In this document: positions 42,886-51,228 of the stretch, piece after piece
How the letters are laid out: every line of letters begins with the position of its first letter
Numbering within the stretch: the stretch's first letter is position 1
From: CAYRHN01 sp964424115
GTDB lineage: Bacteria; Chloroflexota; Anaerolineae; Anaerolineales; Anaerolineaceae
Assembly: GCA_964424115.1 (NCBI GenBank)
Contig: CAYRHN010000011.1
Location: 62,001-126,000 of the forward strand
Reading direction: 5' to 3'
Length of the DNA: 64,000 nucleotides
Notes under the pieces: generated by a model
Seen by the model: only the letters and a program-made list of their open reading frames with translations
Told to the model about the DNA's origin: nothing
Databases searched by the model: none
Translations under genes and position numbers: made by a program

Positions 42886-44529
42886 ATGCTCCTGATCCCG
42901 GTAGTTCTGCTGCTGATCCTGGCCTTATCGATGGCAATCCGCCAGCAGGTTCGCCCCAGCCTGGGGGGATCCTGGCTGACCGCCGTGATCGGCGTGCTGG
43001 TCGTATGGGTCATCCTGCTGGTCTTCCGCTGGCTGCCGCTTCCCGCAGTGCCGATGGGCAACTGGCTGTCCCTCTCTACCGATCAGACGGGCGGGGCTGC
43101 CTACCCGATCCAGTTTCAAATGGACGATGCCGGGTGGAGTTACGCCTTTGCCCTGGTTTCGGTCCTGTTGGCGGTGTTGATGACCGCCGCGGCGCGCCAG
43201 CTGGCAATGAACACCTTCTATAATTGGATACGATCCATCGTCCTGGTGGCGCTCGGCTTGATGGCTGTCTTTGCCGCCACTCCTCTCGCGCTGGTCTTGA
43301 GCTGGATGGCGGTCGATCTGACCGAGCTGGGCCTGCTGCTCACGGTTCTGCCTGACCGGCGCCTCAACCAGCGCGCTGTGCTGGCTTTTTCTGCCCGCGT
43401 GCTCGGCACCCTGCTCATGCTCTGGGCAGCTATTTCCTCGCGCGCGGTTGATCCGCTCACCGGCCAAAGTTTGCCGTTTTCCCTCGCGGCGGTCAGTCCG
43501 CAGATCAGTCTGTTCGTCCTGCTGGCTGCCGGGCTGCGCCTGGGCGTTCTGCCGCTGCATCTCCCTTTCCCCGAGGATTTGCCGGTGCGGCGCGGTTGGG
43601 GAACTACCCTGCGCATGGTCAGCATGGCCACTAGCTTGGTGGTGCTGGCGCGCCTGCCCTCTGGTGCGGTTCCGGTCGAATGGTCCTTCCCTTTGCTGCT
43701 CTTCGCCGCCCTGGCTGCACTGTACGGCGCGGTCACCTGGTTCACCACCGATGAGTTGAAGGGCCGTCCCTATTGGATGATCTCCCTGGCCGGGATGGCG
43801 GTGGGTTGCGTCATTCGCGGCTATCCTCAGGCTACCCTGGCCTGGGGAATGGCTCTCATCCTCCCCGGCGCCATGCTCTTCCTTTACTCTGCGCGTACCC
43901 CAACATTACTGTATGTGATGTTCCTGGGCCTGTTCAGCCTCAGCGGGTTGCCTTTCACCCCTGCGGCCAGCGGCTGGGCCGGTTTGGTCATTCCGCCTTT
44001 CAACCTGCCGGATATTATCTATATTGTTTCGTATGCCCTGCTGCTGCTCGGTTATTTACGACATATCTTCCGCCCCGGGCAACCCCTGGCGGATATGGAT
44101 CGTTGGATGCAGACCGTCTATCCCTTTGGAATTGTGATCCTGCTTATCGCCGCCTGGCTGATCGCTGTGTTTGGCTGGCAGGATTCGCTGTCCCTGGGCA
44201 ACTGGTGGGCCAGCCTGGTCACTTTGCTTCTGGCCGGGGTGGGGTGGTTCTTTCTCCGCCGCCAAACTTCTGCTGCCCCGCTGGAAGCTGAACCGCTGGA
44301 AAAGTCCCCCTCCTGGTGGGCTTCCCCGCCGGTTCAGCGCGTGGCGGGGGCGTTATCCCGCTTCTTCAGCCTGGACTGGTTATACGTCCTCCTCCTCTTG
44401 CTCTACCGGGCTGTGCGCCGGGTGGTGGAGACCATGCGCCTGCTGCTGGAGGGCGACGGCGGTTTGCTCTGGGTGCTGGTGCTGCTGGCCTTGCTGGTCA
44501 TTCTCCTCCAGCCTGGAGGTGGGGCTTGA
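42886..44529 (+). CDS. NuoM/NuoN-related membrane subunit A
   Basis: A 547-aa polytopic membrane protein (about 14 helices) distantly related to antiporter-like complex I subunits. The start at 42886 lies four bases after the hydantoinase stop; an upstream in-frame ATG falls inside that gene. The helix LVLSWMAVDLTELGLLL carries the TM5-type acidic residues. The motif corresponding to the NuoM 'KxPxxPxHxWLPDAH' segment reads GLRLGVLPLHLPFPEDLPV, with Arg in place of Lys. The C-terminal 120 residues are an extension with further helices. It overlaps the next gene. Confidence 0.78.
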   Translation: MLLIPVVLLLILALSMAIRQQVRPSLGGSWLTAVIGVLVVWVILLVFRWLPLPAVPMGNWLSLSTDQTGGAAYPIQFQMDDAGWSYAFALVSVLLAVLMTAAARQLAMNTFYNWIRSIVLVALGLMAVFAATPLALVLSWMAVDLTELGLLLTVLPDRRLNQRAVLAFSARVLGTLLMLWAAISSRAVDPLTGQSLPFSLAAVSPQISLFVLLAAGLRLGVLPLHLPFPEDLPVRRGWGTTLRMVSMATSLVVLARLPSGAVPVEWSFPLLLFAALAALYGAVTWFTTDELKGRPYWMISLAGMAVGCVIRGYPQATLAWGMALILPGAMLFLYSARTPTLLYVMFLGLFSLSGLPFTPAASGWAGLVIPPFNLPDIIYIVSYALLLLGYLRHIFRPGQPLADMDRWMQTVYPFGIVILLIAAWLIAVFGWQDSLSLGNWWASLVTLLLAGVGWFFLRRQTSAAPLEAEPLEKSPSWWASPPVQRVAGALSRFFSLDWLYVLLLLLYRAVRRVVETMRLLLEGDGGLLWVLVLLALLVILLQPGGGA

Positions 44530-45119
44530 TCTTCCGCGACCTGGCCTTTATTCCCCTGGTTTTGATCGTGGTCGCTTCTGGGCTGATCATGATCCAGCTT
44601 TCCTGGCGGCGCATGATGATCGCCCTGGCAGTGCAGTACCTGGCTGCTTTTTGGTTGGTGGCGCTTAGCTGGCCGTTTGGCCTGGCGCTGGTCAAGCTGA
44701 TCGTGGGCTGGGTGGCCTGCGTGGTGTTGGGCAGCTCTCCCGGCGCTGCTGTTGAAGATTCCGCCGGAGACCCCAAAAGCGCGTCGCTCGCCCGCTGGTT
44801 CCGCTCTTTTGTCGCCCTGCTTGGCCTGGCGCTGGCCTTCAGCCTGGCGCCCGGCCTGGGAACCTGGCTATCTGCCCCCACTGAGACGCTCTACGGCGGC
44901 CTGGCCCTCATCCTGGCCGGCCTGCTTGAACTGGGTATGACCACACGTCCCGGAAAATCGGTCGTCGGGCTGCTGACCGCCCTCAGCGGATTTGAGATCC
45001 TCTACGCCTCACTGGAATCCTCTGTCCTGGTGGCCGGCCTGCTGGCAGTCATCACCTTGGGCCTATCGCTGGTAGCCGCCTATGCCATCTCGGCCACAGC
45101 CGAGGAGGGGCCTCAATGA
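44526..45119 (+). CDS. Hydrophobic subunit B (NuoK/HyfE-like)
   Basis: A 197-aa membrane protein with about six helices. I choose the TTG at 44526, which overlaps the preceding stop (TTGA) and has GGAGGT six bases upstream; a longer reading from 44316 runs through the upstream gene in another frame. The C-terminal ILYASLESSVLVAGLLAVI resembles the acidic helices of NuoK/MnhC-type subunits. It sits between two NuoM/N-related genes with overlaps on both sides, so it is almost certainly a subunit of the same complex. Confidence 0.7.
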   Translation: MIFRDLAFIPLVLIVVASGLIMIQLSWRRMMIALAVQYLAAFWLVALSWPFGLALVKLIVGWVACVVLGSSPGAAVEDSAGDPKSASLARWFRSFVALLGLALAFSLAPGLGTWLSAPTETLYGGLALILAGLLELGMTTRPGKSVVGLLTALSGFEILYASLESSVLVAGLLAVITLGLSLVAAYAISATAEEGPQ

Positions 45120-46522
45120 GCGCGCCGTTGTTGTGGATTGGCGTACCGCTGTTGGCTGCAGTGTTGGGGTGGTTCCTGCGCAGAGTGCCGCGCATCATGC
45201 AGGCGGTGCTGGCCTTGATCAGCTTCTTGCTTGCTCTGCTGGCCTGGCAGTTGCGCATCGATGCCTTCACCGTCGTTGGTCCGTGGACAGTTAAGATCAC
45301 CTCCACCTACACCGTGCTGGGCCGCAATTTCACCCTGCTGGATTCCGAGCGTGGGGTGCTGGTCTTTGTTTTTCTCTTGCTGGGCCTATGGATGATCGGG
45401 TTGCGCATGGCAAACTGCCGTCCTGTGACCGGCCCGGCTGCGCTGGGCATCGCTGCCCTGCTGATCGCCGCCCGGTCGGTGGAGCCGTTCCTCTTCTCTG
45501 CCCTGTTGGTGGAAGTGGCGGTACTGGTCAGCATTCCCGCTTTTGTTGAACCTGGTAAGCCTCTGCCTCAGGCGGTCCTGCGCTATTTGATCTACCAGAC
45601 TCTGGCCGTGCCGGTCATTTTACTGGCCGGGTGGGCTGCCACCGAAGTGGAATTCGATCCGGCCAACCAGCAGCTGCTGATCGTGGCGGCTGCTTCGCTC
45701 TCCCTGGGCCTGGCCTTCTGGCTGGCTGTCTTCCCCTTCTATACCTGGGTGCCGATGCTCTTTTCTCAGGCCAACCCTTACTTCACCGGGCTGATCCTCA
45801 ATCTCCTGCCGGTGATGGCGCTCTTCCTCTTTCTGGATTTCTACCAGGGCTTCAACTGGCTGCAAACCTTCCCGCTTCTGCCCGATATTCTCCGCCTGGC
45901 AGGGGTGGTGATGGTGGTCAGCGCCGGGGTGTGGGCGGCCTTCGAGCGCAGCATGTACCGTATGATCGCATACGCGGTGGTGATGGAAAGCGGGTTCTCC
46001 ATCATGGCGCTCAGCCTGGGCGGGCAAAGCGGGCAGGAGTTGTTCTATTACTCCATTATGCCGCGCGTTCCAGCCGTGGGGCTGGCTGCTCTGGCCCTGG
46101 CCATCCTGCGCAAGGCTCCCGACCAGCGCGCCGCGACCCCGGCCGGCCTGCTTCACCGCTACCCCGTGGTTGCCATGTCGATCACCATTGCCCTTTTCTC
46201 CCTGGCCGGGCTGCCGCTCTTTGCCGGTTTCCCGGTTCGCCAGGCGCTCTTGGAGAACCTGGCGGGAGGACTTGCCGGGCATGTGGATGTCGCGTTGTGG
46301 GGGCTGCTCGGCAGCCTGGGTTTGTTGATCGGAGCGCTGCGCTTGCTGCTCAACTTTGTAGGTGATTCGGATACACCGTCCGAGCCGACGGCTCCGGGCG
46401 CCTGGCAGGTTACCGAGACCACCTGGCAGACGGTCATCCTGATTGGCGGGATCGTGCTGATCATTTTACTCGGCCTGTTCCCCGGCTTTTTCCTGCCCGT
46501 GATGACCTCTCTGTTGGTATAA
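45116..46522 (+). CDS. NuoM/NuoN-related membrane subunit C
   Basis: A 468-aa polytopic membrane protein (about 13-14 helices) of the proton-antiporter-like complex I family. The TM5 acidic residue is present in FSALLVEVAVLVSIP. The segment equivalent to the TM7 motif reads LAFWLAVFPFYTWVPMLF: the usual Lys, the following His and the DAH end are missing, and LLPVMALF replaces the LLKMG-type helix, so a second Lys is also lost. It overlaps subunit B by 4 bases (ATGA). No hydrophilic complex I subunits are nearby. Confidence 0.8.
   Translation: MSAPLLWIGVPLLAAVLGWFLRRVPRIMQAVLALISFLLALLAWQLRIDAFTVVGPWTVKITSTYTVLGRNFTLLDSERGVLVFVFLLLGLWMIGLRMANCRPVTGPAALGIAALLIAARSVEPFLFSALLVEVAVLVSIPAFVEPGKPLPQAVLRYLIYQTLAVPVILLAGWAATEVEFDPANQQLLIVAAASLSLGLAFWLAVFPFYTWVPMLFSQANPYFTGLILNLLPVMALFLFLDFYQGFNWLQTFPLLPDILRLAGVVMVVSAGVWAAFERSMYRMIAYAVVMESGFSIMALSLGGQSGQELFYYSIMPRVPAVGLAALALAILRKAPDQRAATPAGLLHRYPVVAMSITIALFSLAGLPLFAGFPVRQALLENLAGGLAGHVDVALWGLLGSLGLLIGALRLLLNFVGDSDTPSEPTAPGAWQVTETTWQTVILIGGIVLIILLGLFPGFFLPVMTSLLV
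46514..46522 (+). promoter_or_regulatory. Extended -10 upstream of the coiled-coil gene
   Basis: TGGTATAAT overlaps the last codons of subunit C and precedes the coiled-coil gene by about 105 bp. A small hairpin AAGAA-CCCGC/GCGGG-TTCTT (46580-46604) lies in the leader. Confidence 0.5.
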
Positions 46523-46626
46523 TGGGATGAAACGGTTCGCCGGCGGCATCCCCCCTGGCGCTCCGGTTGCGCTTATTCTCAAGAATCTCCCGCTGCGGGT
46601 TTCTTGTAATGATGAGAGGATCAAAC

Positions 46627-47805
46627 ATGGAAATCGAACAAATCGTAAAACGCCTGGATTGGTTGGACGAAGAACGCCGCAAAGATAAATTAACCATCGC
46701 TTCCCTCGAAAACCAGTTGTCAAGTATGCAGGGCAGTCTCCCCGGCATGATGCAGCGGATAAATGAATTGTCCAGTGATATCACCCGTATTACTCAGGTT
46801 TTAGCCCGTTTTGACCAGATCGAGGCCGCCCTGGCTGCTCAAAAAGTGGAATATTCCCGCGCCCTTGAAAGCGCGGAAAAACAACGCGTGGAACGAGAAA
46901 AAGAGCTGGAGAAAGTGCGCCGCGCGGACATTGAATCGCTTAACAAGTCGATTGCCGAGGTTCGCCTCGGACAGGAGGGCATTGGCGAACTTCGCCGCTC
47001 CATGGCCTCCCGCGTGGACGAAGATTTCCGCCTCGGGCGTTTGATCGAAGAGGTCCAAAACAAGTTCACTGAATCCAATCGCGCCAACGAGGATGCCCAG
47101 CGTACCGTGCGCCTGATGGATGAAAGCCGGAAGCAGGATGCCAAGCGCATCAGCGATATGCAGGCCGAGGTTTCGGCCATTCGCAAGCGCAGCGACGAGT
47201 ACCGCGGGAAGCTCGAACTCCTCAGCGAATCGATGCGCAAAACGGAATTGCGCGTAGGTGAATTACAGGCTGCAGAAGGCGAGCGCCGCCAGAACCAGAA
47301 TGCCTTCATGGAAAAATTCAACCTGTGGCAGACCGACCGGGAACGCACCTGGAAGGAAATGCAGACCCGCAGCGAGGAGGTTACCCGTCAGGCGATCAAT
47401 CTGGATGCTCAGCTTCAATCCCTGGACGCCGTCCAGCGTGGAGTCAAGCGTTCGCAGGAGGCGTTCGACGAGGTCACCCAACGCATCGAGCGCCGCATTA
47501 ATGAAATCACTGAAATGCAGCGCCTGACCGAGGACCGCTTCCGCCAGGAATGGACGGCCTACCGCGCCGACGATCAGAAACGCTGGACCAACTACAACCT
47601 GGTTCAGGAAGAGCAGCAGCGCGAAATGGGCCGCCAGTTTGATAAGTCCAACGAACGCCTGGTCACGCTGGAGGATGTCACCCAGGAAGTGCGCGACCTG
47701 GTTCACCAGATCACTGAGGATAACCAGAAACGCTTGCAAACGCTGTTAGCCCTCTTCCGGGATATGTCCGAGGAATACGACCGCGCCTTTGGGCGCGCGC
47801 ATTAA
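46627..47805 (+). CDS. Cytoplasmic coiled-coil protein
   Basis: A 392-aa protein, almost entirely alpha-helical coiled coil, from MEIEQIVKRLDWLDEERRKD to the C-terminus AFGRAH. It is rich in Glu, Arg, Gln and Lys with heptad patterns (RALESAEKQRVEREKELEKV, EVSAIRKRSDEYRGKLELL). The start at 46627 follows GAGAGGA; an upstream ATG at 46567 lacks one. No signal peptide or membrane helix. It may be a structural or scaffolding filament protein. It lies 75 bp before selB; no functional link is evident. Confidence 0.85.
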   Translation: MEIEQIVKRLDWLDEERRKDKLTIASLENQLSSMQGSLPGMMQRINELSSDITRITQVLARFDQIEAALAAQKVEYSRALESAEKQRVEREKELEKVRRADIESLNKSIAEVRLGQEGIGELRRSMASRVDEDFRLGRLIEEVQNKFTESNRANEDAQRTVRLMDESRKQDAKRISDMQAEVSAIRKRSDEYRGKLELLSESMRKTELRVGELQAAEGERRQNQNAFMEKFNLWQTDRERTWKEMQTRSEEVTRQAINLDAQLQSLDAVQRGVKRSQEAFDEVTQRIERRINEITEMQRLTEDRFRQEWTAYRADDQKRWTNYNLVQEEQQREMGRQFDKSNERLVTLEDVTQEVRDLVHQITEDNQKRLQTLLALFRDMSEEYDRAFGRAH

Positions 47806-47880
47806 CCTCCACGCGAATGCCAATGCAGGCGGCGGAGCGAGCAGCAAGCCATACTTCCAGATTGATGAGGTGATTCGGTC

Positions 47881-49779
47881 ATGCGTGTGATTGGAACTGC
47901 CGGTCATGTGGATCACGGAAAGTCCACCCTTGTAGCGGCTTTGACCGGGATTCACCCCGATCGGCTTAAGGAAGAGCAAGAGCGCGAAATGACCATCGAC
48001 CTCGGCTTTGCCTGGTTGACCATGCCGGACGGCGAGTTGTTAGGCATTGTGGACGTTCCAGGCCACCGGGATTTTATCGAAAATATGCTGGCCGGGGTAG
48101 GGGGAATTGACGCGGCCCTCTTTGTGGTGGCCGCCGATGAGGGCGTCATGCCCCAAACCCGCGAACACCTGGCCATCCTCGACCTTCTGCACATCCCTGC
48201 CGGGCTGGTGGCGCTGACCAAGTCCGACCTGGTGGACGCCGATTGGTTGGAGATGGTCTCTGAGGATGTGCGCCAGGCACTGGCCGGCACCGTTCTGCAG
48301 GATGCCCCCATCCTGCCGGTCTCGGCCCGCACGGGTGCCGGTCTGGATGCGCTCAAGGCCGCATTGGGAGAAGTGCTGCGTGCCTGTCCGCCCCGCCCGG
48401 ATCACGCTCGTCCGCGCCTGCCGGTCGACCGCGTTTTCACCATCCCCGGTTTTGGCACAGTGGTCACTGGCACCCTTCTGGATGGACAGTTCCGCCTGGG
48501 CGACGAATTACAGATCTACCCCGGCGAACTGCGCGGGCGAGTGCGCGGGCTGCAATCCTATAAGCATAAGGTTGAGCGCGCCGCGCAGGGCAGCCGCGTA
48601 GCGGTCAATCTCTCCGGCGTGGATCTGGACCAGGTGCGGCGCGGGGATGTGTTAGCCCTGCCTGGCAGCTACCAGCCCACCCGGCGCATGGACGTCTTCT
48701 TTCACCTGCTGCCGCAGGCGGCCGGGGTACTCAAGCACGATACACAGCTAAAGCTCTTCCTCGGCGCGGCTGAGGTGGCTGCCCGTGTGCGCCTGCTGGG
48801 CGTCGAACAGCTCCCGCCCAGCCAGGAGGGCTGGCTGCAATTGGAACTGGAGCAGCCGGTCCTGGCTGTGCGCGGCGACCGTTACATTCTGCGCCGTCCC
48901 TCCCCCGGCGAAACCCTGGGCGGGGGAGAAGTGGTGGACCCGCACCCGCCCCGCCGCCACAAACGTTTTGACCCCGAGGTGCTCGACGGTTTGCAATCCC
49001 TGCGCCACGGTACCCCGCTGGAAGTTCTCATGCAGGCCTGGCTGCCCTATGGGGCGCTTTCCCTGCGGGGTGGCGCCGCCCATGCGCACCTGCCCGCCGG
49101 AGAAGCCCAATCAGCCTTGCAGCAGGCGGTTGAGAGCGGAGAGTTGATCCAGCTTGAACCCGGCCCGCTGTCCGCTGCCTCTGAGGCGTTGGCCATCCCT
49201 GCCTCGCTTTGGCGCTCGCTTTCCGGGCAGGCTCAGGAGGAATTGGAGCGCTACCACCGCCAGAACCCGCTTCGCCGCGGCATGCCGCGCGAAGAGCTGA
49301 AGAGCCGTCTCAAGCTTTCGCCGCGCATCTACAATGCCTCCATGCGTCTGTGGCTTGCGCAGGACGCGTTGCGTGAAAACGGCGGGCTGGTTGGCCTGCC
49401 CACGCACGAGATCCGCTTTACCCCGGCCCAACAGGCCCGCGTGGAGCAGCTGTGGACGACCTTCCGCGCTGCGCCATATGCTCCGCCCAGCGTCAAGGAA
49501 TGCCAGTTGCAGGTGGGGGAAGATGTCTTTGCTGCATTGGTGGACCTGGGCGAGCTGGTGCAGGTCTCGGAAGATGTTGTTTTTCGTATAGCCGACTATA
49601 ATGCCTTGATCGAGGCGCTGCGCAAGCATTTCCGCAGCGAAGCTACCCTCACCGTGGCCCAGTTCCGCGACAAGTTTAATACCAGCCGCAAATACGCCCT
49701 GGCTTTCCTGGAATATTTGGATACCATGCGTCTTACCGTCCGCGAGGGGGATGTGCGGCGCTGGAACGGCACGCCCTGA
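47881..49779 (+). CDS. selB: Selenocysteine-specific elongation factor SelB
   Basis: A 632-aa SelB, the GTPase that delivers selenocysteyl-tRNA to UGA codons marked by a SECIS element. G1 is GHVDHGKST (residues 8-16), then the short switch TIDLGFAWL, G3 DVPGH, G4 TKSD and two beta-barrel domains (DRVFTIPGFGTVVTGTLLDG). The C-terminal half contains the four winged helices that bind SECIS RNA, ending KFNTSRKYALAFLEYLDTM. Length matches bacterial SelB. selA, selD and selC are not in the window. It signals that the organism makes selenoproteins, consistent with the nearby 'selenium metabolism' purine genes. Confidence 0.96.
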   Translation: MRVIGTAGHVDHGKSTLVAALTGIHPDRLKEEQEREMTIDLGFAWLTMPDGELLGIVDVPGHRDFIENMLAGVGGIDAALFVVAADEGVMPQTREHLAILDLLHIPAGLVALTKSDLVDADWLEMVSEDVRQALAGTVLQDAPILPVSARTGAGLDALKAALGEVLRACPPRPDHARPRLPVDRVFTIPGFGTVVTGTLLDGQFRLGDELQIYPGELRGRVRGLQSYKHKVERAAQGSRVAVNLSGVDLDQVRRGDVLALPGSYQPTRRMDVFFHLLPQAAGVLKHDTQLKLFLGAAEVAARVRLLGVEQLPPSQEGWLQLELEQPVLAVRGDRYILRRPSPGETLGGGEVVDPHPPRRHKRFDPEVLDGLQSLRHGTPLEVLMQAWLPYGALSLRGGAAHAHLPAGEAQSALQQAVESGELIQLEPGPLSAASEALAIPASLWRSLSGQAQEELERYHRQNPLRRGMPREELKSRLKLSPRIYNASMRLWLAQDALRENGGLVGLPTHEIRFTPAQQARVEQLWTTFRAAPYAPPSVKECQLQVGEDVFAALVDLGELVQVSEDVVFRIADYNALIEALRKHFRSEATLTVAQFRDKFNTSRKYALAFLEYLDTMRLTVREGDVRRWNGTP

Positions 49780-49845
49780 TAGGGGGGATCACGCTTCTGG
49801 CCTCACCCTTGCAAAAGCAGGCGCATCTTTGCTCTCCGGATTCCG

Positions 49846-49873
49846 TTGACAAAATACCCCCCTGTGATATAAT
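49846..49873 (+). promoter_or_regulatory. Strong promoter of rplU-rpmA-rpmE
   Basis: Consensus TTGACA (49846-49851) and TATAAT (49868-49873) are 16 bp apart. About 110 bp of leader follow with GC-rich inverted segments (around 49930-49965), where ribosomal protein autoregulation might act; no known L21 leader was recognised. Confidence 0.88.
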
Positions 49874-49990
49874 TCAGTCCGCTTTGTTCCGGCGCGAAAC
49901 GCTGGAATATCATCTATATCCCCAACTTCCCCGCGCCCCGGCGCGTGGCAGCGCAGGCAGCCCGGCGAAGTGAAGATTGGAGAGGAAATT

Positions 49991-50305
49991 ATGAAGTATG
50001 CCATTGTTGAAAGCGGCGGCAAGCAATACAAAGCCGTCGAAGGCGGAACCATCCTGGTCGATCTCCTGGATGTGGAAGCCGGTCAGCAGGTGCCGCTCGA
50101 GAGCGTGCTCTTGCTTGTTAAGGATGATGTGGTAAAGGTCGGCGCGCCGGTTGTCAAGGGCGCCACGGTCAAGACCACGGTTGTTGGGCACGAGAAAGGC
50201 CAGAAGATCGAGGTCTTCAAGTACAGCCCGAAGAAGCGCATCCGCGTGCACACTGGCCACCGCCAGCCGTTCACCCGGTTGTTGATCAATGCGATTGAGG
50301 AGTAG
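49991..50305 (+). CDS. rplU: 50S ribosomal protein L21
   Basis: A 104-aa L21 protein beginning MKYAIVESGGKQYKAVEGG and carrying KKRIRVHTGHRQPFTRLLI at its end, the L21 signature. The start at 49991 follows GGAGAGGAA; a slightly upstream in-frame ATG at 49970 is not supported. First gene of the rplU-rpmA-rpmE operon. Confidence 0.98.
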   Translation: MKYAIVESGGKQYKAVEGGTILVDLLDVEAGQQVPLESVLLLVKDDVVKVGAPVVKGATVKTTVVGHEKGQKIEVFKYSPKKRIRVHTGHRQPFTRLLINAIEE

Positions 50306-50310
50306 AGACT

Positions 50311-50586
50311 ATGGCGCATAAAAAAGGTGGCGGTTCTAGCCGCAATGGGCGCGATAGCAACGGCAAGCGTCTGGGCGTTAAACGCTACGCCGGTCAGTTG
50401 GTCATTCCCGGCAATATCATCGTCCGCCAGCGCGGCACGAAGATCAAGCCCGGTTTGAATGTCGGTGTGGGACGCGACCACACCCTCTTTGCCGAGGCCC
50501 CCGGCACGGTTGTCTTCGAGACCCTTCCCACCGGACAGAAGCGTGTCAACGTCATGCCCACGGAAATCATCGAAGTGATCGAATAA
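50311..50586 (+). CDS. rpmA: 50S ribosomal protein L27
   Basis: A 91-aa L27 starting MAHKKGGGSSRNGRDSNGKR, the universal L27 N-terminus that reaches the peptidyl transferase centre; the sequence begins directly with AHKKG, so no Firmicutes-type cleavable extension is present. The signature GNIIVRQRGTKIKPG follows. Five bases after rplU. Confidence 0.98.
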   Translation: MAHKKGGGSSRNGRDSNGKRLGVKRYAGQLVIPGNIIVRQRGTKIKPGLNVGVGRDHTLFAEAPGTVVFETLPTGQKRVNVMPTEIIEVIE

Positions 50587-50655
50587 CTCACTTCTTGCAG
50601 CGTCGGGCACCCTGATGCCCCGACGGATGCAGGAGCAATCTAAAGGAGTTAACGA

Positions 50656-51132
50656 ATGAAAAAGAATATCCATCCCACGTATTACCCGGACGCGCAGGTC
50701 ATTTGCGCTTGTGGAAATACCTGGAACACTGGATCCACCCGCAAGGTGATCCGCACCGAAGTTTGCTCCAAGTGCCACCCCTTCTTCACCGGCCAGCAGG
50801 CTCGCCTTTTGGACGTTGAAGGCCAGGTGGACCGCTTCTACCGCAAACTCCAGGCCCGCCAGTCCTACGTCGAGCAGCAGAAGGTGCGCGAGAATTCCCG
50901 CACTTCTCTGGAGCGCCCCGTGGAAGAACTGAACCTGGGTACACGCCCCACCGACGCCCTGGTCAAAGCCGGCATCAAGACCGTCGGCCAGATCATCGCC
51001 AAATTGACCGAAGGCGAACAGGCTCTCCTGGATGTTGAAGGCTTTGGCCGCAAATCCTTGATCGACCTCAAGAAGCATTTGCGCCAGCAGGGCTATGAAC
51101 TGCCCGCCGCGGCTGAAGATATCGTCGTGTAG
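50656..51132 (+). CDS. rpmE: Ribosomal protein L31 fused to an RNA polymerase alpha-CTD-like domain
   Basis: A 158-aa protein, about twice the usual L31 length. Residues 1-70 are L31 with the zinc cysteines Cys17, Cys19, Cys37 and Cys40 (VICACGNTW, CSKCHPFFTG). After a Gln/Arg-rich linker, residues about 88-150 (RPVEELNLGTRPTDALVKAG, TVGQIIAKL, GFGRKSLIDLKKHL) match the helix-hairpin-helix fold of the RNA polymerase alpha C-terminal domain. The tail may contact RNA or DNA, possibly linking ribosome and polymerase; that is inference. It closes the operon before a strong terminator. Confidence 0.9.
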   Translation: MKKNIHPTYYPDAQVICACGNTWNTGSTRKVIRTEVCSKCHPFFTGQQARLLDVEGQVDRFYRKLQARQSYVEQQKVRENSRTSLERPVEELNLGTRPTDALVKAGIKTVGQIIAKLTEGEQALLDVEGFGRKSLIDLKKHLRQQGYELPAAAEDIVV

Positions 51133-51148
51133 CGTTTCTGTGAAACCT

Positions 51149-51189
51149 AAAAGACCCTGGAGGTTCTTCAAACCCCCAGGGTCTTTTTT
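51149..51189 (+). terminator. Terminator of the L21-L27-L31 operon
   Basis: A perfect 12-bp stem AAAAGACCCTGG (51149-51160) / CCAGGGTCTTTT (51176-51187) with a 15-nt loop, ending in a T6 run. Confidence 0.92.
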
Positions 51190-51228
51190 GTAGTAGAATT
51201 AAACAAAATCTTCTTCCCGAGGTCAGAG

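Noticed and set aside
44316..44525. N-terminal extension of subunit B to an ATG at 44316
   Set aside because: This stretch is out-of-frame sequence of the overlapping upstream subunit; the residues are Gly/Pro/Arg-rich and unlike a membrane protein, and a TTG with GGAGGT fits at 44526.
47806..47880. Possible selC tRNA-Sec before selB
   Set aside because: No long acceptor/T-stem fold or UCA anticodon was found in the gap.
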